Source: Gammaproteobacteria bacterium
Lineage (GTDB): Bacteria; Pseudomonadota; Gammaproteobacteria; DSM-16500
NCBI GenBank assembly: GCA_031291175.1
Contig: JARLJO010000049.1
Coordinates: forward strand, 124,001-188,000
Reading direction: 5' to 3'
DNA length: 64,000 bases
Notes under the pieces: generated by a model
Told to the model about the DNA's origin: nothing
What the model saw: the letters and a program-made list of their open reading frames with translations, nothing else
Databases searched by the model: none
Translations under genes and position numbers: made by a program
Part shown: positions 48,226 to 61,690 of the stretch, piece after piece
Layout of the letters: every line of letters starts with the position of its first letter
Position numbering within the stretch: position 1 is the first letter of the stretch

Positions 48226-49380
48226 TTATGCCCCCATAGACATACCGGTTAAGAAAATCCCACGCACAATAACTATAATTAAGATTGCACCTACAAGTAA
48301 CAACACCCCGCCAAACAATTTTGAAATGGCTTTTAGGGTTTTGGCTGTTTGCTCGCTACCATGCACACCCATTCGTACTAAACCGTGTTCGAATCCTTTT
48401 ACTTCTGCCATGACTCGCAAGCGTAAGATATCTTTTTCCGAAATCAATCCGCTCGATAATACATCCGCAATATTACCTCTACCCATTCCCAGCAAATGTT
48501 CCATCATCATAAGATGTGAACCGAGATAAGGATTCGCTTGATGCTGCATGACCTTTAAAGCATTTTTAAAGACTACACCATTAGAAACAAGTAAGCCAAG
48601 AGTTTCCATAAATCGTGCGGCGGCAAATTGTCTGTATAGCGTAAATGGAAAAACTTTATCTAAATATGGTCTTAATTCGCCAGTATAACTTGTCATGATT
48701 TTGCGTATGATAATAACCGATGCAAAAATACCAACGAGCACAGCCCACCACCAACTTTGAATCAAACCTGCCACACTTAATAGTGTGCGTCCTGCTTCAG
48801 GCCATTGCGCTACTGGTTTTATCGCTTTGAACTGAACGAATACGGAACCATTAAGATACAAAATAATGGCGCACGCCATAATAATAACCAAAAGAGGATA
48901 AGCAACAGCACCAATCAATACCCCGACAGAACTACTACTTTGGCCTAACGTATTAATAGCCGATTTCATTGTTTGTGCTAGAGCACCACCTTCTTCGCCC
49001 ACTCGAATAATTTCGATGACATTCGGCGCAAACCATTCTCGCATACCATCGGCTAGAGGCTGACCTTCTGAAATCTTTTTGGCAATTGAGACAGCCACGT
49101 CTTTACTGATACCGGTGGTAACTTCTGACACCATATCAATGGCGCGATTCGGTGGAATACCATCCGCGACCAAGACATAGAGATCCTCTAAAAAAGCGAG
49201 TTGTGCTTTAGCACCAAATTGAAAATGTTTAACGCCTGTCACAAATCTTGACGCTTGACCTTTGACACTATCAAATGAAATCTCTTGTACGCGATCATAA
49301 ATATTTTGCGCGCTGCTAACGGATCGTCTAGCAGGTCGCGATGATTTTCCTGAGCCTGGAGTATTATTCATATCAGCCAT
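48226..49380 (-). CDS. pilR: Type IVb pilus inner-membrane platform protein PilR
   Basis: 384 residues with the GspF/PilC architecture: two T2SSF domains (LAFLEDLYVLVADGIPPNRAI and FAAARFMETLGLLVSNGVVFKNAL) and three membrane helices at about 158, 217 and 362. A 60-residue basic N-terminal extension lies in the cytoplasm. It is the base on which the ATPase acts. It lies 49 bases downstream of pilQ. Confidence 0.87.
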   Translation of the reverse strand: MADMNNTPGSGKSSRPARRSVSSAQNIYDRVQEISFDSVKGQASRFVTGVKHFQFGAKAQLAFLEDLYVLVADGIPPNRAIDMVSEVTTGISKDVAVSIAKKISEGQPLADGMREWFAPNVIEIIRVGEEGGALAQTMKSAINTLGQSSSSVGVLIGAVAYPLLVIIMACAIILYLNGSVFVQFKAIKPVAQWPEAGRTLLSVAGLIQSWWWAVLVGIFASVIIIRKIMTSYTGELRPYLDKVFPFTLYRQFAAARFMETLGLLVSNGVVFKNALKVMQHQANPYLGSHLMMMEHLLGMGRGNIADVLSSGLISEKDILRLRVMAEVKGFEHGLVRMGVHGSEQTAKTLKAISKLFGGVLLLVGAILIIVIVRGIFLTGMSMGA

Positions 49381-49429
49381 AGTGAATTCTCTTATCGAAG
49401 TTGCGTCTTTAGATTATAAGTGATTAGGC

Positions 49430-51034
49430 TTAAGTGCGGTAATTGAAACTAACCGCCTTGGTGGAGGAGTTAATTGGGCCCACTACTTTTTCTGCGTCGA
49501 AGGGATCGCAAGTTCCGTCTTTAATGAGCTCAATAGCGCGTCCTGTAAAATCTAACCAGCCATTTTCTTTTAAATACTTTTCCCAACTGAGTGTATCGCA
49601 TTTTTGAATGAAAAGACGACCCGGCTCATCCACCCAAATCACTTCAGCGACAACCGTACGACCACCGACGCCAGTACGATGACACTTAGCACAACCCGGC
49701 CCACGCGCACGCGCACTGTTAATGACATCCGGGCCCAACACCGCTTCCCACTCTGGAATAAAAGATTGATGTCTTGGGGAATCTCTTAAAGGAATAGCGC
49801 AACCATCGCAAAGTTTTGGTGCTAATCTTTGACAGACGAGGCAACGCAATACGCTACTATCGCTAAGCAGTACCGGCGAGATACCCATATCCACTAAACG
49901 TGTGATAATAGCCGTCGCTCTGTTTGTATGAAGTGTAGTTAAAACTAAGTGACCTGTAATAGACGCGCGAACCATGACTCGCGCCGTGTCTTCATCGCGC
50001 ATTTCCCCCAAGATGATAACATCAGGATCCATACGTAATGCAGCGCGCCCCATCATTGCAAAGCTTCTATCTTCTTTATCGGTATTGACTGGCACTTGTG
50101 TAGCTTCTTCAACAACTTTTTCTACTGGATCTTCAATGGAGTAGAGTTTTTGAGTATTTTCGACCATCTCCATACAAGCTGCCAAAGTTGTTGTTTTACC
50201 TGACCCTGTAGGACCTGCAACAATGATCGCACCAAATGGCAGTTTCATTGCCATTTTAATAATATCGGTTTGCTTTACGGTATAACCTAAGTCTTCTAAT
50301 GTTTTTGATTTTTCTTCACCTGTGGCCAAAATACGCATGACCATATCGAAGCCGCCATGTGCTGGCACACTGGCTAAACGTAAACGGATATCTTTGCCTT
50401 GGATTTTTAATGGCATTGATGCATCTTGCGGCACAATAGGATTAAAGTGAGATGTCGCGTGATCGGTTTCTTTATTGAAGGCTACGGATGCAATTTCTCT
50501 GCCTAATTTTTCTGACCATTCCGCATAGACACGAAGCTCACCGTGTTGTCGCATACGAATTTTACTGTAGGTTTGGCGCACTTGAATGTGTATATCACTG
50601 ACGCCTTGGACAACGGCTTCATAAACCAAATCACGCAAATGCTTTTGTTGATCACTGAAAGCAGTTGAGGTTTCGCCTTTTTGTTTTTTTGCACTCTCAT
50701 CTTCTCGGCTGCTATCTAATAAGATGCTAATTAACGATTGGTTCGCTGCATACACCAAACCCGGATGGATACCTTTGCTGAGTAATAACGATTTACAGTT
50801 TTGAACGGTGCGAGAAGAGGGATTGGAAGAAAGAATGGTCGCACTTTTTAAGACAACGATATTACCTTGCTCCATACACCAATTAATCATCTCCTCCATG
50901 GCCTTATCTTTCGTATCAAGGTCATTTTGGCTATTCAAAATTTTAGTATTTGTAGCAGAAGCATACTGCTCTAACAAAGCCAGCTGCTCTTTCGTTTCTG
51001 CGTCTTTTGCTTCTAAGGAACCTAATTCAGCCAT
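49430..51034 (-). CDS. pilQ: Type IVb pilus assembly ATPase PilQ (GspE family)
   Basis: 534 residues. Walker A GPTGSGKT at 274-281, Asp box YSIEDPVEKVVEE, Walker B MDPDVIILGEMRDEDTA and His box TGHLVLTTLHTNRA are intact. A zinc-finger-like insertion (CLVCQRLAPKLCDGC ... CAKCHR) is typical of GspE/PilB ATPases. It powers pilus assembly at the inner membrane. First gene of the Q-R-pilin-pilin unit, with AGAGG before the ATG. Confidence 0.92.
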   Translation of the reverse strand: MAELGSLEAKDAETKEQLALLEQYASATNTKILNSQNDLDTKDKAMEEMINWCMEQGNIVVLKSATILSSNPSSRTVQNCKSLLLSKGIHPGLVYAANQSLISILLDSSREDESAKKQKGETSTAFSDQQKHLRDLVYEAVVQGVSDIHIQVRQTYSKIRMRQHGELRVYAEWSEKLGREIASVAFNKETDHATSHFNPIVPQDASMPLKIQGKDIRLRLASVPAHGGFDMVMRILATGEEKSKTLEDLGYTVKQTDIIKMAMKLPFGAIIVAGPTGSGKTTTLAACMEMVENTQKLYSIEDPVEKVVEEATQVPVNTDKEDRSFAMMGRAALRMDPDVIILGEMRDEDTARVMVRASITGHLVLTTLHTNRATAIITRLVDMGISPVLLSDSSVLRCLVCQRLAPKLCDGCAIPLRDSPRHQSFIPEWEAVLGPDVINSARARGPGCAKCHRTGVGGRTVVAEVIWVDEPGRLFIQKCDTLSWEKYLKENGWLDFTGRAIELIKDGTCDPFDAEKVVGPINSSTKAVSFNYRT

Positions 51035-51102
51035 TTTCGCCTCTCAAGTCTTAAGATTGAGCGAACTATTCATATCTACCGGTTAAATATACCTACCTCT
51101 TA

Positions 51103-51131
51103 ATTATAGTATGAATTTAAGAATGTACGAA
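51103..51131 (-). promoter_or_regulatory. Possible promoter of the first pilus unit
   Basis: TATAAT on the minus strand at 51103-51108, about 70 bases before pilQ. The -35 (TTCGTA, 17-base spacer) is poor. Confidence 0.4.
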
Positions 51132-51244
51132 CTTTTTACTGATAACTATTTTAAAATATTAGTGGATTACGACCGCTAGTTGTCATTGATTAGGTTAGGG
51201 CAAGCAAAAATGACTATAAAACATGCAGATACCGATTAGGGATG

Positions 51245-51366
51245 TAAGTATTCGGTATTGTAGCCCGGACTAAGCGAAGCGTGTCCGGGAATGAATGCGG
51301 TGGACCTCGTGGACACGGCGCTGTGCGCCTTAGTCCGCGCTACAAAACCTGACAACCGAATACTTA
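51245..51366. repeat. Nested inverted repeat between gyrB and pilQ
   Basis: Outer arms TAAGTATTCGGT (51245-51256) and ACCGAATACTTA (51355-51366) match perfectly over 12 bases. Inner arms GTAGCCCGGACTAAG (51260-51274) and CTTAGTCCGCGCTAC (51329-51343) match with one mismatch. The centre has GTGTCC/GGACAC pairs. The inner arm resembles the GTAGCACGGACTAAG end of the repeat at 37756. The remaining bases of the 422-base gap show no gene. Confidence 0.7.
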
Positions 51367-51421
51367 TTTAGGGATGATTATAACTATGATAGGTAAAGCC
51401 AATAAATTAAGATGAAGGAAT

Positions 51422-51448
51422 GCCCACCTAGCTCGTAGCTAGGCAGGC
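51422..51448 (-). terminator. Hairpin after gyrB
   Basis: Twelve-base-pair stem GCCTGCCTAGCT / AGCTAGGTGGGC (two G-T pairs) with loop ACG, nine bases past the gyrB stop. The T-run lies before the stem, with only a weak one after it, so efficiency is doubtful. Confidence 0.45.
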
Positions 51449-51456
51449 AAAAAACC

Positions 51457-55044
<3,588 letters not shown>

Positions 55045-55045
<1 letters not shown>

Positions 55046-56157
55046 TAGAGTCGCATTGGCATTACAACATACAGGCTGTCGCTAACGTCAGACGGCTCAA
55101 TTAGCACGCCAGTGTTAGGGTCATTAAATGACCAGCGCACATGATCTGATGCAATAGCAGAGATGGCATCTAGCAAATAAGCCGCATTAAAGCCAATTTC
55201 AAGGCCACTACCTTGATATTCTAGCGTAATCGTCTCCTCAGCTTCTTCTTGCTCCGGATTGTTTGCCACAATGCGTAATTGATCGCGATCTAAGTGCAAA
55301 CGGATACCACGGAATTTTTCGTTAGATAAGATAGACGCTCGAACCAAGGCTTGTTTTAAAGCTTCACGGCTAGCAATCGCTGTATTTTGCACGCTCTTGG
55401 GAATTAATTTGTCATAATCAGGATATTGGGCATTAATTAACTTAGAGGTAAAGGTAAAATCAGGCGAAATTACTCGAAAATGGCTATCGCCAATGCAAAT
55501 AGTGATAACAACTTCACTGTTGGCATCCAGCAATCGAATTAACTCTAAAATGCTCTTGCGTGGCAATATCACTTTAACGCGCGTATCACCGACATTAATT
55601 TCATTAATTGCACAAAAAGCGAGGCGATGACCATCTGTTGCCACACACTTCATCACGCCTTGATTTATATCGAATAAAGCACCATTTAAATAATGGCGAA
55701 CATCTTGTTGCCCCATCGCAAAATGCGTTTTGCCAATGAGCCGTTTGAATTTCGCCTGGCTTATTTCAAATTCTGTCGCAAAAGGACCATTCTCAACGCT
55801 AGGAAAATCATGAGCGGGCAACGTTGTTAATTGAAATCGGCTTTTGCCGGAGCGCACAATCAGATGATCACCATCTAATGTCATTTGTATCGTGGCATCT
55901 TCTGGTAGAGCGCGGGTGATGTCCAATAACTTTCGGGCGGACACCGTGATTGAACCAGTTTGAGTGACCTGATCTTTTTCCAGCGGAGTCACGCCTATCA
56001 ATTCAATTTCTAAGTCGGTTGCCGTCAGCGATAAACTTTCTTCGGTTACGGTCATCAGCACATTTGACAGAATCGGTAACGTCTGACGTTTTTCAACAAC
56101 GCCGCTAATCATTTGCAGCGGCTTAACTAGGGTCGCACGTGATAGGGTTACTTTCAT
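55045..56157 (-). CDS. dnaN: DNA polymerase III beta sliding clamp
   Basis: 370 residues with three repeated clamp domains. MKVTLSRATLVKPLQMISGVVEKRQTLPILSNVL at the start and the C-terminal SDSLYVVMPMRL are canonical. It forms the processivity ring for polymerase III. It is 43 bases after dnaA and overlaps recF by one base. Confidence 0.98.
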
Positions 56158-56200
56158 GAATGAGAAATCTCCGTCTTGTCTCGCTAAGAGTGTATCAATA

Positions 56201-57586
56201 TTATGTCGTTAAGATACGCAGCAAATTGGTATAATCTTCTTCAACATCTTGTGTCGATTGCTTTAATTCCACAATTTTACGGCAGGCATGTAAAACCGTT
56301 GTATGATCACGACCACCAAATGCATCGCCAATTTCAGGTAAACTGTGATTCGTTAATTCTTTCGCTAATGCCATTGCCATTTGTCTTGGGCGTGCAACTG
56401 AGCGACTACGACGCTTAGATAATAAATCAGCGACTTTGACTTTGTAATATTCTGCTACGGTTTTTTGGATATTTTCAATCGTAATTAACTTATCTTGTAA
56501 CGCTAACAAATCTCTTAATGCATCTTTGACAAAATCCAAGGTGATGGGCTTGCCTGTAAAATGCGCGTTAGCAATCACGCGCTTTAATGCGCCTTCTAAC
56601 TCTCGTACGTTAGAACGAATACGTTTAGCGACAAAAAAAGCCACTTCGTATGGCAAGTTAATTTGTGCTTGTTCCGCCTTACTCATTAAAATGGCAACGC
56701 GTGTTTCCAGTTCCGGTGGCTCAACCGCAACCGTAAGCCCCCAACCAAAACGTGATTTGAGTCGTTCTTCCACACCATTAATTTCTTTGGGATAACGATC
56801 ACAAGTGAGAATCACCTGCTGCTGGCCTTCTAATAATGTATTAAACGTATGAAAAAACTCTTCTTGTGAACGATCTTTGCCAGCAAAAAATTGAATATCA
56901 TCGATAAGTAAAGCATCTACCGTGCGGTAGTAACGCTTAAATTCATTCATCGAATTGGTTTGTAATGCCTTAACCATATCGGCCACAAAACGCTCCGAAT
57001 GCAAATACAAAACTTTAGCTTGAGGATTATTCTTCATTATTTGATTCGCGATGGCATGCAGAAGATGGGTTTTGCCAAGCCCCACACCGCCGTACAAATA
57101 AAGTGGGTTATAAGCCACGCCAGGGTTTTCACCCACCTGCAAGGACGCCGCTTTGGCTAATTGGTTAGATTTTCCTTCCACAAAATTGTCAAAGGTGTAA
57201 TTTGGATTCACATTACTACGATGATTAGGCAGTTCGTTCGCAGGCGCAGGCTTACTGCGAGGTGCCGAAGCTTGGGCCACCTGCTGCGTAGATTGAGGCC
57301 GGCTGGCCGCTTCCATTTTCGGTGCGGGATCGAGAGAACGGGTACTACCAATCTCTAAAATCACATCGGGCGTTGCTTCATTATCACTGAATTGATTCAC
57401 TAACTCTTTGATGCGAGAAAGAAACTTCTCCATGATCCAATCTAAAACGAAACGATTTGGCGCCAACAAAATTAATTTGTTATCCGCATATTCAGCTTGT
57501 AAGGGCCTGATCCAGGTATTGAATTGCTGCGAAGGAAACTCATCTTGCAGACTATCTAGACATTTTTCCCATAGCGTTACACTCAC
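56201..57586 (-). CDS. dnaA: Chromosomal replication initiator DnaA
   Basis: 461 residues from a GTG start ([17 protein letters not shown]), with GGAG nine bases upstream. Domain I is followed by a Gln/Pro/Ala-rich linker (about 90-120), the AAA+ domain with GGVGLGKT at 166-173 and [12 protein letters not shown], and domain IV with the DnaA signature [16 protein letters not shown]. It binds TTATCCACA boxes to melt oriC. Upstream there is no rpmH or rnpA, unlike most gammaproteobacteria. Confidence 0.98.
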   Translation of the reverse strand: MSVTLWEKCLDSLQDEFPSQQFNTWIRPLQAEYADNKLILLAPNRFVLDWIMEKFLSRIKELVNQFSDNEATPDVILEIGSTRSLDPAPKMEAASRPQSTQQVAQASAPRSKPAPANELPNHRSNVNPNYTFDNFVEGKSNQLAKAASLQVGENPGVAYNPLYLYGGVGLGKTHLLHAIANQIMKNNPQAKVLYLHSERFVADMVKALQTNSMNEFKRYYRTVDALLIDDIQFFAGKDRSQEEFFHTFNTLLEGQQQVILTCDRYPKEINGVEERLKSRFGWGLTVAVEPPELETRVAILMSKAEQAQINLPYEVAFFVAKRIRSNVRELEGALKRVIANAHFTGKPITLDFVKDALRDLLALQDKLITIENIQKTVAEYYKVKVADLLSKRRSRSVARPRQMAMALAKELTNHSLPEIGDAFGGRDHTTVLHACRKIVELKQSTQDVEEDYTNLLRILTT

Positions 57587-57765
57587 CTGGTCTTTCTCCT
57601 ATTACCTTCTTTTTGTGTGGCTGATCTAAGCTGGATAGGATAGAGCATTCTGGTCGAAATGAGAATCTTTGGTTTGCGAGCCTGTTGGATAAATAATATC
57701 CGATACTCAAGGGGGAAAGATTAACTATTTAATAATTTCTCGATTCCTAACCGAAAAAAGGGCAA

Positions 57766-57795
57766 AAAAAACCAATCTTATTTGATTGGTTTTTT
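57766..57795. terminator. Bidirectional terminator between dnaA and the Cys-rich gene
   Basis: AAAAAACCAATC (57766-57777), loop TTATTT, GATTGGTTTTTT (57784-57795): a perfect 12-pair stem with A and T runs on both sides. It follows the stop at 57823 on the minus strand. The 170 bases between it and dnaA hold the dnaA leader and only one poor DnaA-box-like sequence (GTTGGATAA). Confidence 0.9.
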
Positions 57796-57822
57796 AAAAC
57801 TTAGATAATAAAAAGTGCGTTT

Positions 57823-58635
57823 TTACCAGCCGCCGCCTGAGAATGCATCACTAATTGCGCTACCAGCGCTTGACAAAGCGCTCGCGACAGCATTAGCTGC
57901 ATCAATGACAGCCTGAGCGGCAACTGCTGCAGCATTAGCAGTAGCATTAGCCAAGCTAACAGCAGTGGATGCCACAATGCTGGCGCCATTACCGCCACTG
58001 ACGGATTGGGTAATGTTATTCAACTGTGTAATTAATCCGTTGATTTGGTTTTTAGCGACCTGAAGCCCTGCAGCTTGAGCAGCAGCAACTTGAGCGGCTT
58101 GTTGTTTTTGCACAGCATCAGTTACAAATCCTGCGGTACCACAAGTGATACTGGTTAAAACGGTAGGCCCATTAAAATTGCCATTCCAAGCATAGGAAGT
58201 GGCATTACATTGGTTTCTAGGACAACTACAACTGAAGACATTACATACACCAGTCCCAATACAGGTTTCACAAGCCGCCACTTCACCCCAACATCCTACG
58301 TCATACCAACTGCAGCTGGTATCGCATGAATAAGAAGTACAAGTGGGTGAAATGCCAGAAGCTGGCCCATAAGCGAAGTTCACTACCGTGTCTGATAAAG
58401 CACAGGCCGCAGGGTTGCTAGGCATGCTATTCATTCCCGTAGGAGTTTGGGAATAATCCGCATAATTCGTATATAATTTAGTGTAACCTTTGACCATAGT
58501 TACTTGAGGATTGGCTTGTATGGAATTCCCTTGACCGTTAGCAGGCAAGACAAAGGTAGAATCCATCGCATAGACGCTGCCTGAAATTGCAGTAATAGCC
58601 ATCAGGAGAGTGAGTTTGTTGAGTTGAAGTTTCAT
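57823..58635 (-). CDS. Secreted Cys-rich protein with Ala-rich C-terminal helix
   Basis: 270 residues from MKLQLNKLTLLMAITAISGSVYA, a type I signal peptide; GAGGG is upstream and an earlier ATG at 58689 is less likely. The mature N-terminus begins MDSTFVLPANGQ. Twelve cysteines lie between about residues 75 and 165, in pairs such as SCDTSCSW, ACETC, SCSCP and NQC. The last 110 residues are Ala/Val/Ser-rich helix (QAAQVAAAQAAG, AAVAAQAVIDAANAVASAL) ending AFSGGGW. I do not recognise a family. The cysteines suggest disulfides formed in the periplasm or outside. Confidence 0.7.
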   Translation of the reverse strand: MKLQLNKLTLLMAITAISGSVYAMDSTFVLPANGQGNSIQANPQVTMVKGYTKLYTNYADYSQTPTGMNSMPSNPAACALSDTVVNFAYGPASGISPTCTSYSCDTSCSWYDVGCWGEVAACETCIGTGVCNVFSCSCPRNQCNATSYAWNGNFNGPTVLTSITCGTAGFVTDAVQKQQAAQVAAAQAAGLQVAKNQINGLITQLNNITQSVSGGNGASIVASTAVSLANATANAAAVAAQAVIDAANAVASALSSAGSAISDAFSGGGW

Positions 58636-58731
58636 GCGCAAGCCCTCATTAATAGGCCTTACAAACAGACATTGAGGAGATTTCCTCACTCAACACTGCT
58701 ATCCCGAGACGATCACAATGGTACATGATCA

Positions 58732-58759
58732 ATTATAGCACTACCTCTCAAAAAGTCAA
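58732..58759 (-). promoter_or_regulatory. Promoter of the Cys-rich secreted gene
   Basis: Minus strand: TTGACT (58754-58759), 16-base spacer, TATAAT (58732-58737). The leader is about 90 bases and contains GATCATGTACCATTGTGATC, a loose inverted repeat. In the 304-base gap to polA the only other signal is a TATAAT at 58966-58971 for polA. Confidence 0.7.
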
Positions 58760-58965
58760 CGGGAGAAAAAATATGTTCTGGTCCTAGCTCATTGAAAAAT
58801 TTTAAGTATTTTTCCCAATTAGTACTCAAATATTGATCTTTGAAGAAGCCCAATCAAATCAGTTGACTATATAATTCCTCCCGATTTGCCAGTAGATCCA
58901 CTCAGGAAGTAGCAGAGGCGCGCTTGTTCCCTTAGTACATTCGTATTATTCTCCCGGGAACCCAA

Positions 58966-58971
58966 TATAAT
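58966..58971 (+). promoter_or_regulatory. -10 box of polA
   Basis: TATAAT 22 bases before the polA ATG. The -35 region (GTATTA at 17 bases) is poor. Confidence 0.4.
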
Positions 58972-58993
58972 CCGATGATTAGGATAGCCAGCC

Positions 58994-61690
58994 ATGCCCA
59001 AAAAACCTTTAATATTAGTCGATGGATCATCTTATCTTTATCGTGCTTTTCATGCCATGCCATCACTTAGCAATTCTAAGGGGATTCCCACAGGAGCGGC
59101 TTATGGCGTGATTAATATGCTGCGAAAACTCTTACAGGATCATAATCCTGAATACATGGCTGTAGTATTTGATGCGAAAGGTAGAACGTTTAGAGATGAT
59201 TTATATGAAAAATATAAAGCGAATCGACAAGAGATGCCCAAAGAATTAGCCTCGCAAATTGAGCCCATTCATGCAGTTATTCACGCAATGGGTCTACCGT
59301 TGATTATGATTGAGGGCGTAGAAGCGGATGATGTTATCGGTACGCTGGCAAAACAAGCAGCGGCCCAAGGCGTCTATTCCTTGATTTCAACAGGAGATAA
59401 AGATTTAGCGCAATTAGTCGATACTCATATTACGCTGGTCAACACCATGACGGATACGATTCTGGATCCGGAAGGTGTGAACGCAAAATTTGGTATTCCG
59501 CCTGAATCTATCATTGATTATTTAGCCTTGGTGGGCGACACCTCAGACAACATTCCAGGCGTCCCACAAGTGGGGCCTAAGACCGCCGTTAAATGGTTAC
59601 AGCAATATGGCAGCTTAGACAACATCGCGGCTCACGCAGACGAAATCAAAGGGAAAGTCGGTGAAAATTTAAGAGCGTCACTGTGGCAATTGCCGCTCGC
59701 AAAACAATTAACCACCATCAAGCTCGATGTTCCTTTGGACGTTCAAATCACTCACTTACAACGGAAGACGCCCGATAAAGATGCGTTAATTAAACTGTAT
59801 CAAGATCTCGAATTTAAAAACTGGCTCGCACAATTACTCGCAACCAAAACCACAGAAACAAAAGAAGAAGATAAATATGCGAAATACGAAACTGTCTTCA
59901 CCGAAAAACAGTTAGATGAATGGCTGCAAAAACTCAATCAAGCCTCGATTTTTGCTTTTGATACAGAGACCACGAGCTTGAATTACATTGATGCCAGAAT
60001 TGTCGGTGTCTCATTCGCAATAGAAGCGGGCAAAGCGGTCTATATTCCATTCGGTCATGATTATGAAGATGCGCCCCAACAACTGACTCGCGAATATGTG
60101 CTTAACAAAATAAAGCCGTTGCTAGAAAATCCGAATATCAAAAAAATCGGACAGAACATTAAATACGACATGGAAGTATTAGCCAATCATGACATTCATT
60201 TGCAAGGTATCAGTCACGATACCATGCTTGAGTCTTACATTTTAGATAGCTCCAGCAACAACCATAATATGGATGCCCTGGCATTAAAATATTTAGGCTG
60301 GCGCACTATTCGCTATGAAGATATTGCTGGCAAAGGTGCAAAACAAATTCCTTTTAATCAAATCAACATCGACAAAGCAGCGCCTTATGCTGCTGAAGAT
60401 GCAGACGTGACATTACAGCTACATCAAACGTTATGGCCAAAAGTGTGTGAAAATAGCGGCACGAAAAATGTTTTTGAAAACATTGAAATCCCGCTACTAT
60501 CTGTGCTGACTAAAATAGAAAGAACGGGCGTGCTAATCGATGCGGAAAAATTAAAGAAACAAACAGTTGAACTGGAAAAACGTTTGAATGAATTAGAAGA
60601 ACAAACGTTTTTGATGGCAGGCGCGTCTTTTAATTTAAATTCGCCAAAACAATTACAAGAAATTTTATTCACAAAATTACAACTACCCATTTTACAAAAA
60701 ACACCGACAGGCCAAGCATCCACAGCCGATGCCGTGTTACAAGAGTTAGCTTTAAACTATCCATTACCAAAACTGATTATTGAATATCGTTCTCTCAGTA
60801 AATTAATTACAACCTATACCAAACGTTTACCAGAACAGATTAATCCTGCGACAGGACGCATCCATACCTCCTATAATCAAACCGGTGCCGCAACCGGCAG
60901 ACTTTCTTCATCTGATCCTAATTTGCAAAATATTCCAGTCAGAACTGAAGAAGGTCGTCGAATTCGTCAAGCGTTTATTGCGCCTCCCGGATATCAGATA
61001 GTCAGCGCCGATTATTCACAAATTGAATTACGTATTATGGCGCACATCTCAAATGATCCGACATTGCTAAGCGCATTCGAACGTAATCTGGATATCCACC
61101 AGGCAACGGCTGCTGAAGTCATTGGTATACCACTAGAGACCGTCACCTCTGAGCAACGTCGTAGCGCTAAGGCCATTAATTTTGGCTTAATCTATGGCAT
61201 GTCTGCATTCGGTTTAGCGCAACAATTAGGAGTAGGGCGTCAAGAAGCGCAAAATTATATTGATCGATATTTTGCAAGATATCCTGAGGTCAAAGTTTAC
61301 ATGGAAACTACTCGCGCCAAAGCGCACCAACAAGGCTTTGTTGAAACACTTTCAGGACGTCGATTATATTTACCCGAAATTAATTCCAGTCAAATGATGC
61401 GACAAAAAGCGGCGGAAAGAGCGGCTATTAATGCTCCGTTGCAAGGAACGGCGGCTGACATTATTAAGCGCGCGATGATTGAAATTAACGAGTGGTTAAC
61501 AACAGAAAAAGTAGATGCAAAAATGATAATGCAAGTACACGATGAATTAGTCTTTGAAGTGGCTGAAAATGAAGTGACAACTGTCATGGAAAAAATTCGT
61601 CAACACATGATGAAAGCAGCGGCGCTCAAAGTGCCACTGCTAGTATCAATTGGACATGGTGAAAACTGGGATGCCGCGTCTTCGCATTAA
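58994..61690 (+). CDS. polA: DNA polymerase I
   Basis: 898 residues. The 5'-3' exonuclease domain (LILVDGSSYLYRAFHAMP, VVFDAKGRTFRDD, DTSDNIPGVPQVGPKTA) occupies about 1-290. The 3'-5' exonuclease has FDTETTSL with the metal-binding Asp and Glu and so should proofread. The polymerase domain has QTGAATGRLSSSDPNLQNIPVR (motif A precedes with SADYSQIELRIMAH), RRSAKAINFGLIYGMS and QVHDELVFEV. It acts in Okazaki fragment processing and repair. Confidence 0.98.
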   Translation: MPKKPLILVDGSSYLYRAFHAMPSLSNSKGIPTGAAYGVINMLRKLLQDHNPEYMAVVFDAKGRTFRDDLYEKYKANRQEMPKELASQIEPIHAVIHAMGLPLIMIEGVEADDVIGTLAKQAAAQGVYSLISTGDKDLAQLVDTHITLVNTMTDTILDPEGVNAKFGIPPESIIDYLALVGDTSDNIPGVPQVGPKTAVKWLQQYGSLDNIAAHADEIKGKVGENLRASLWQLPLAKQLTTIKLDVPLDVQITHLQRKTPDKDALIKLYQDLEFKNWLAQLLATKTTETKEEDKYAKYETVFTEKQLDEWLQKLNQASIFAFDTETTSLNYIDARIVGVSFAIEAGKAVYIPFGHDYEDAPQQLTREYVLNKIKPLLENPNIKKIGQNIKYDMEVLANHDIHLQGISHDTMLESYILDSSSNNHNMDALALKYLGWRTIRYEDIAGKGAKQIPFNQINIDKAAPYAAEDADVTLQLHQTLWPKVCENSGTKNVFENIEIPLLSVLTKIERTGVLIDAEKLKKQTVELEKRLNELEEQTFLMAGASFNLNSPKQLQEILFTKLQLPILQKTPTGQASTADAVLQELALNYPLPKLIIEYRSLSKLITTYTKRLPEQINPATGRIHTSYNQTGAATGRLSSSDPNLQNIPVRTEEGRRIRQAFIAPPGYQIVSADYSQIELRIMAHISNDPTLLSAFERNLDIHQATAAEVIGIPLETVTSEQRRSAKAINFGLIYGMSAFGLAQQLGVGRQEAQNYIDRYFARYPEVKVYMETTRAKAHQQGFVETLSGRRLYLPEINSSQMMRQKAAERAAINAPLQGTAADIIKRAMIEINEWLTTEKVDAKMIMQVHDELVFEVAENEVTTVMEKIRQHMMKAAALKVPLLVSIGHGENWDAASSH

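Noticed and set aside
57587-57765. oriC immediately upstream of dnaA
   Set aside because: Only one poor DnaA-box-like sequence (GTTGGATAA) is visible, so I did not annotate an origin here.
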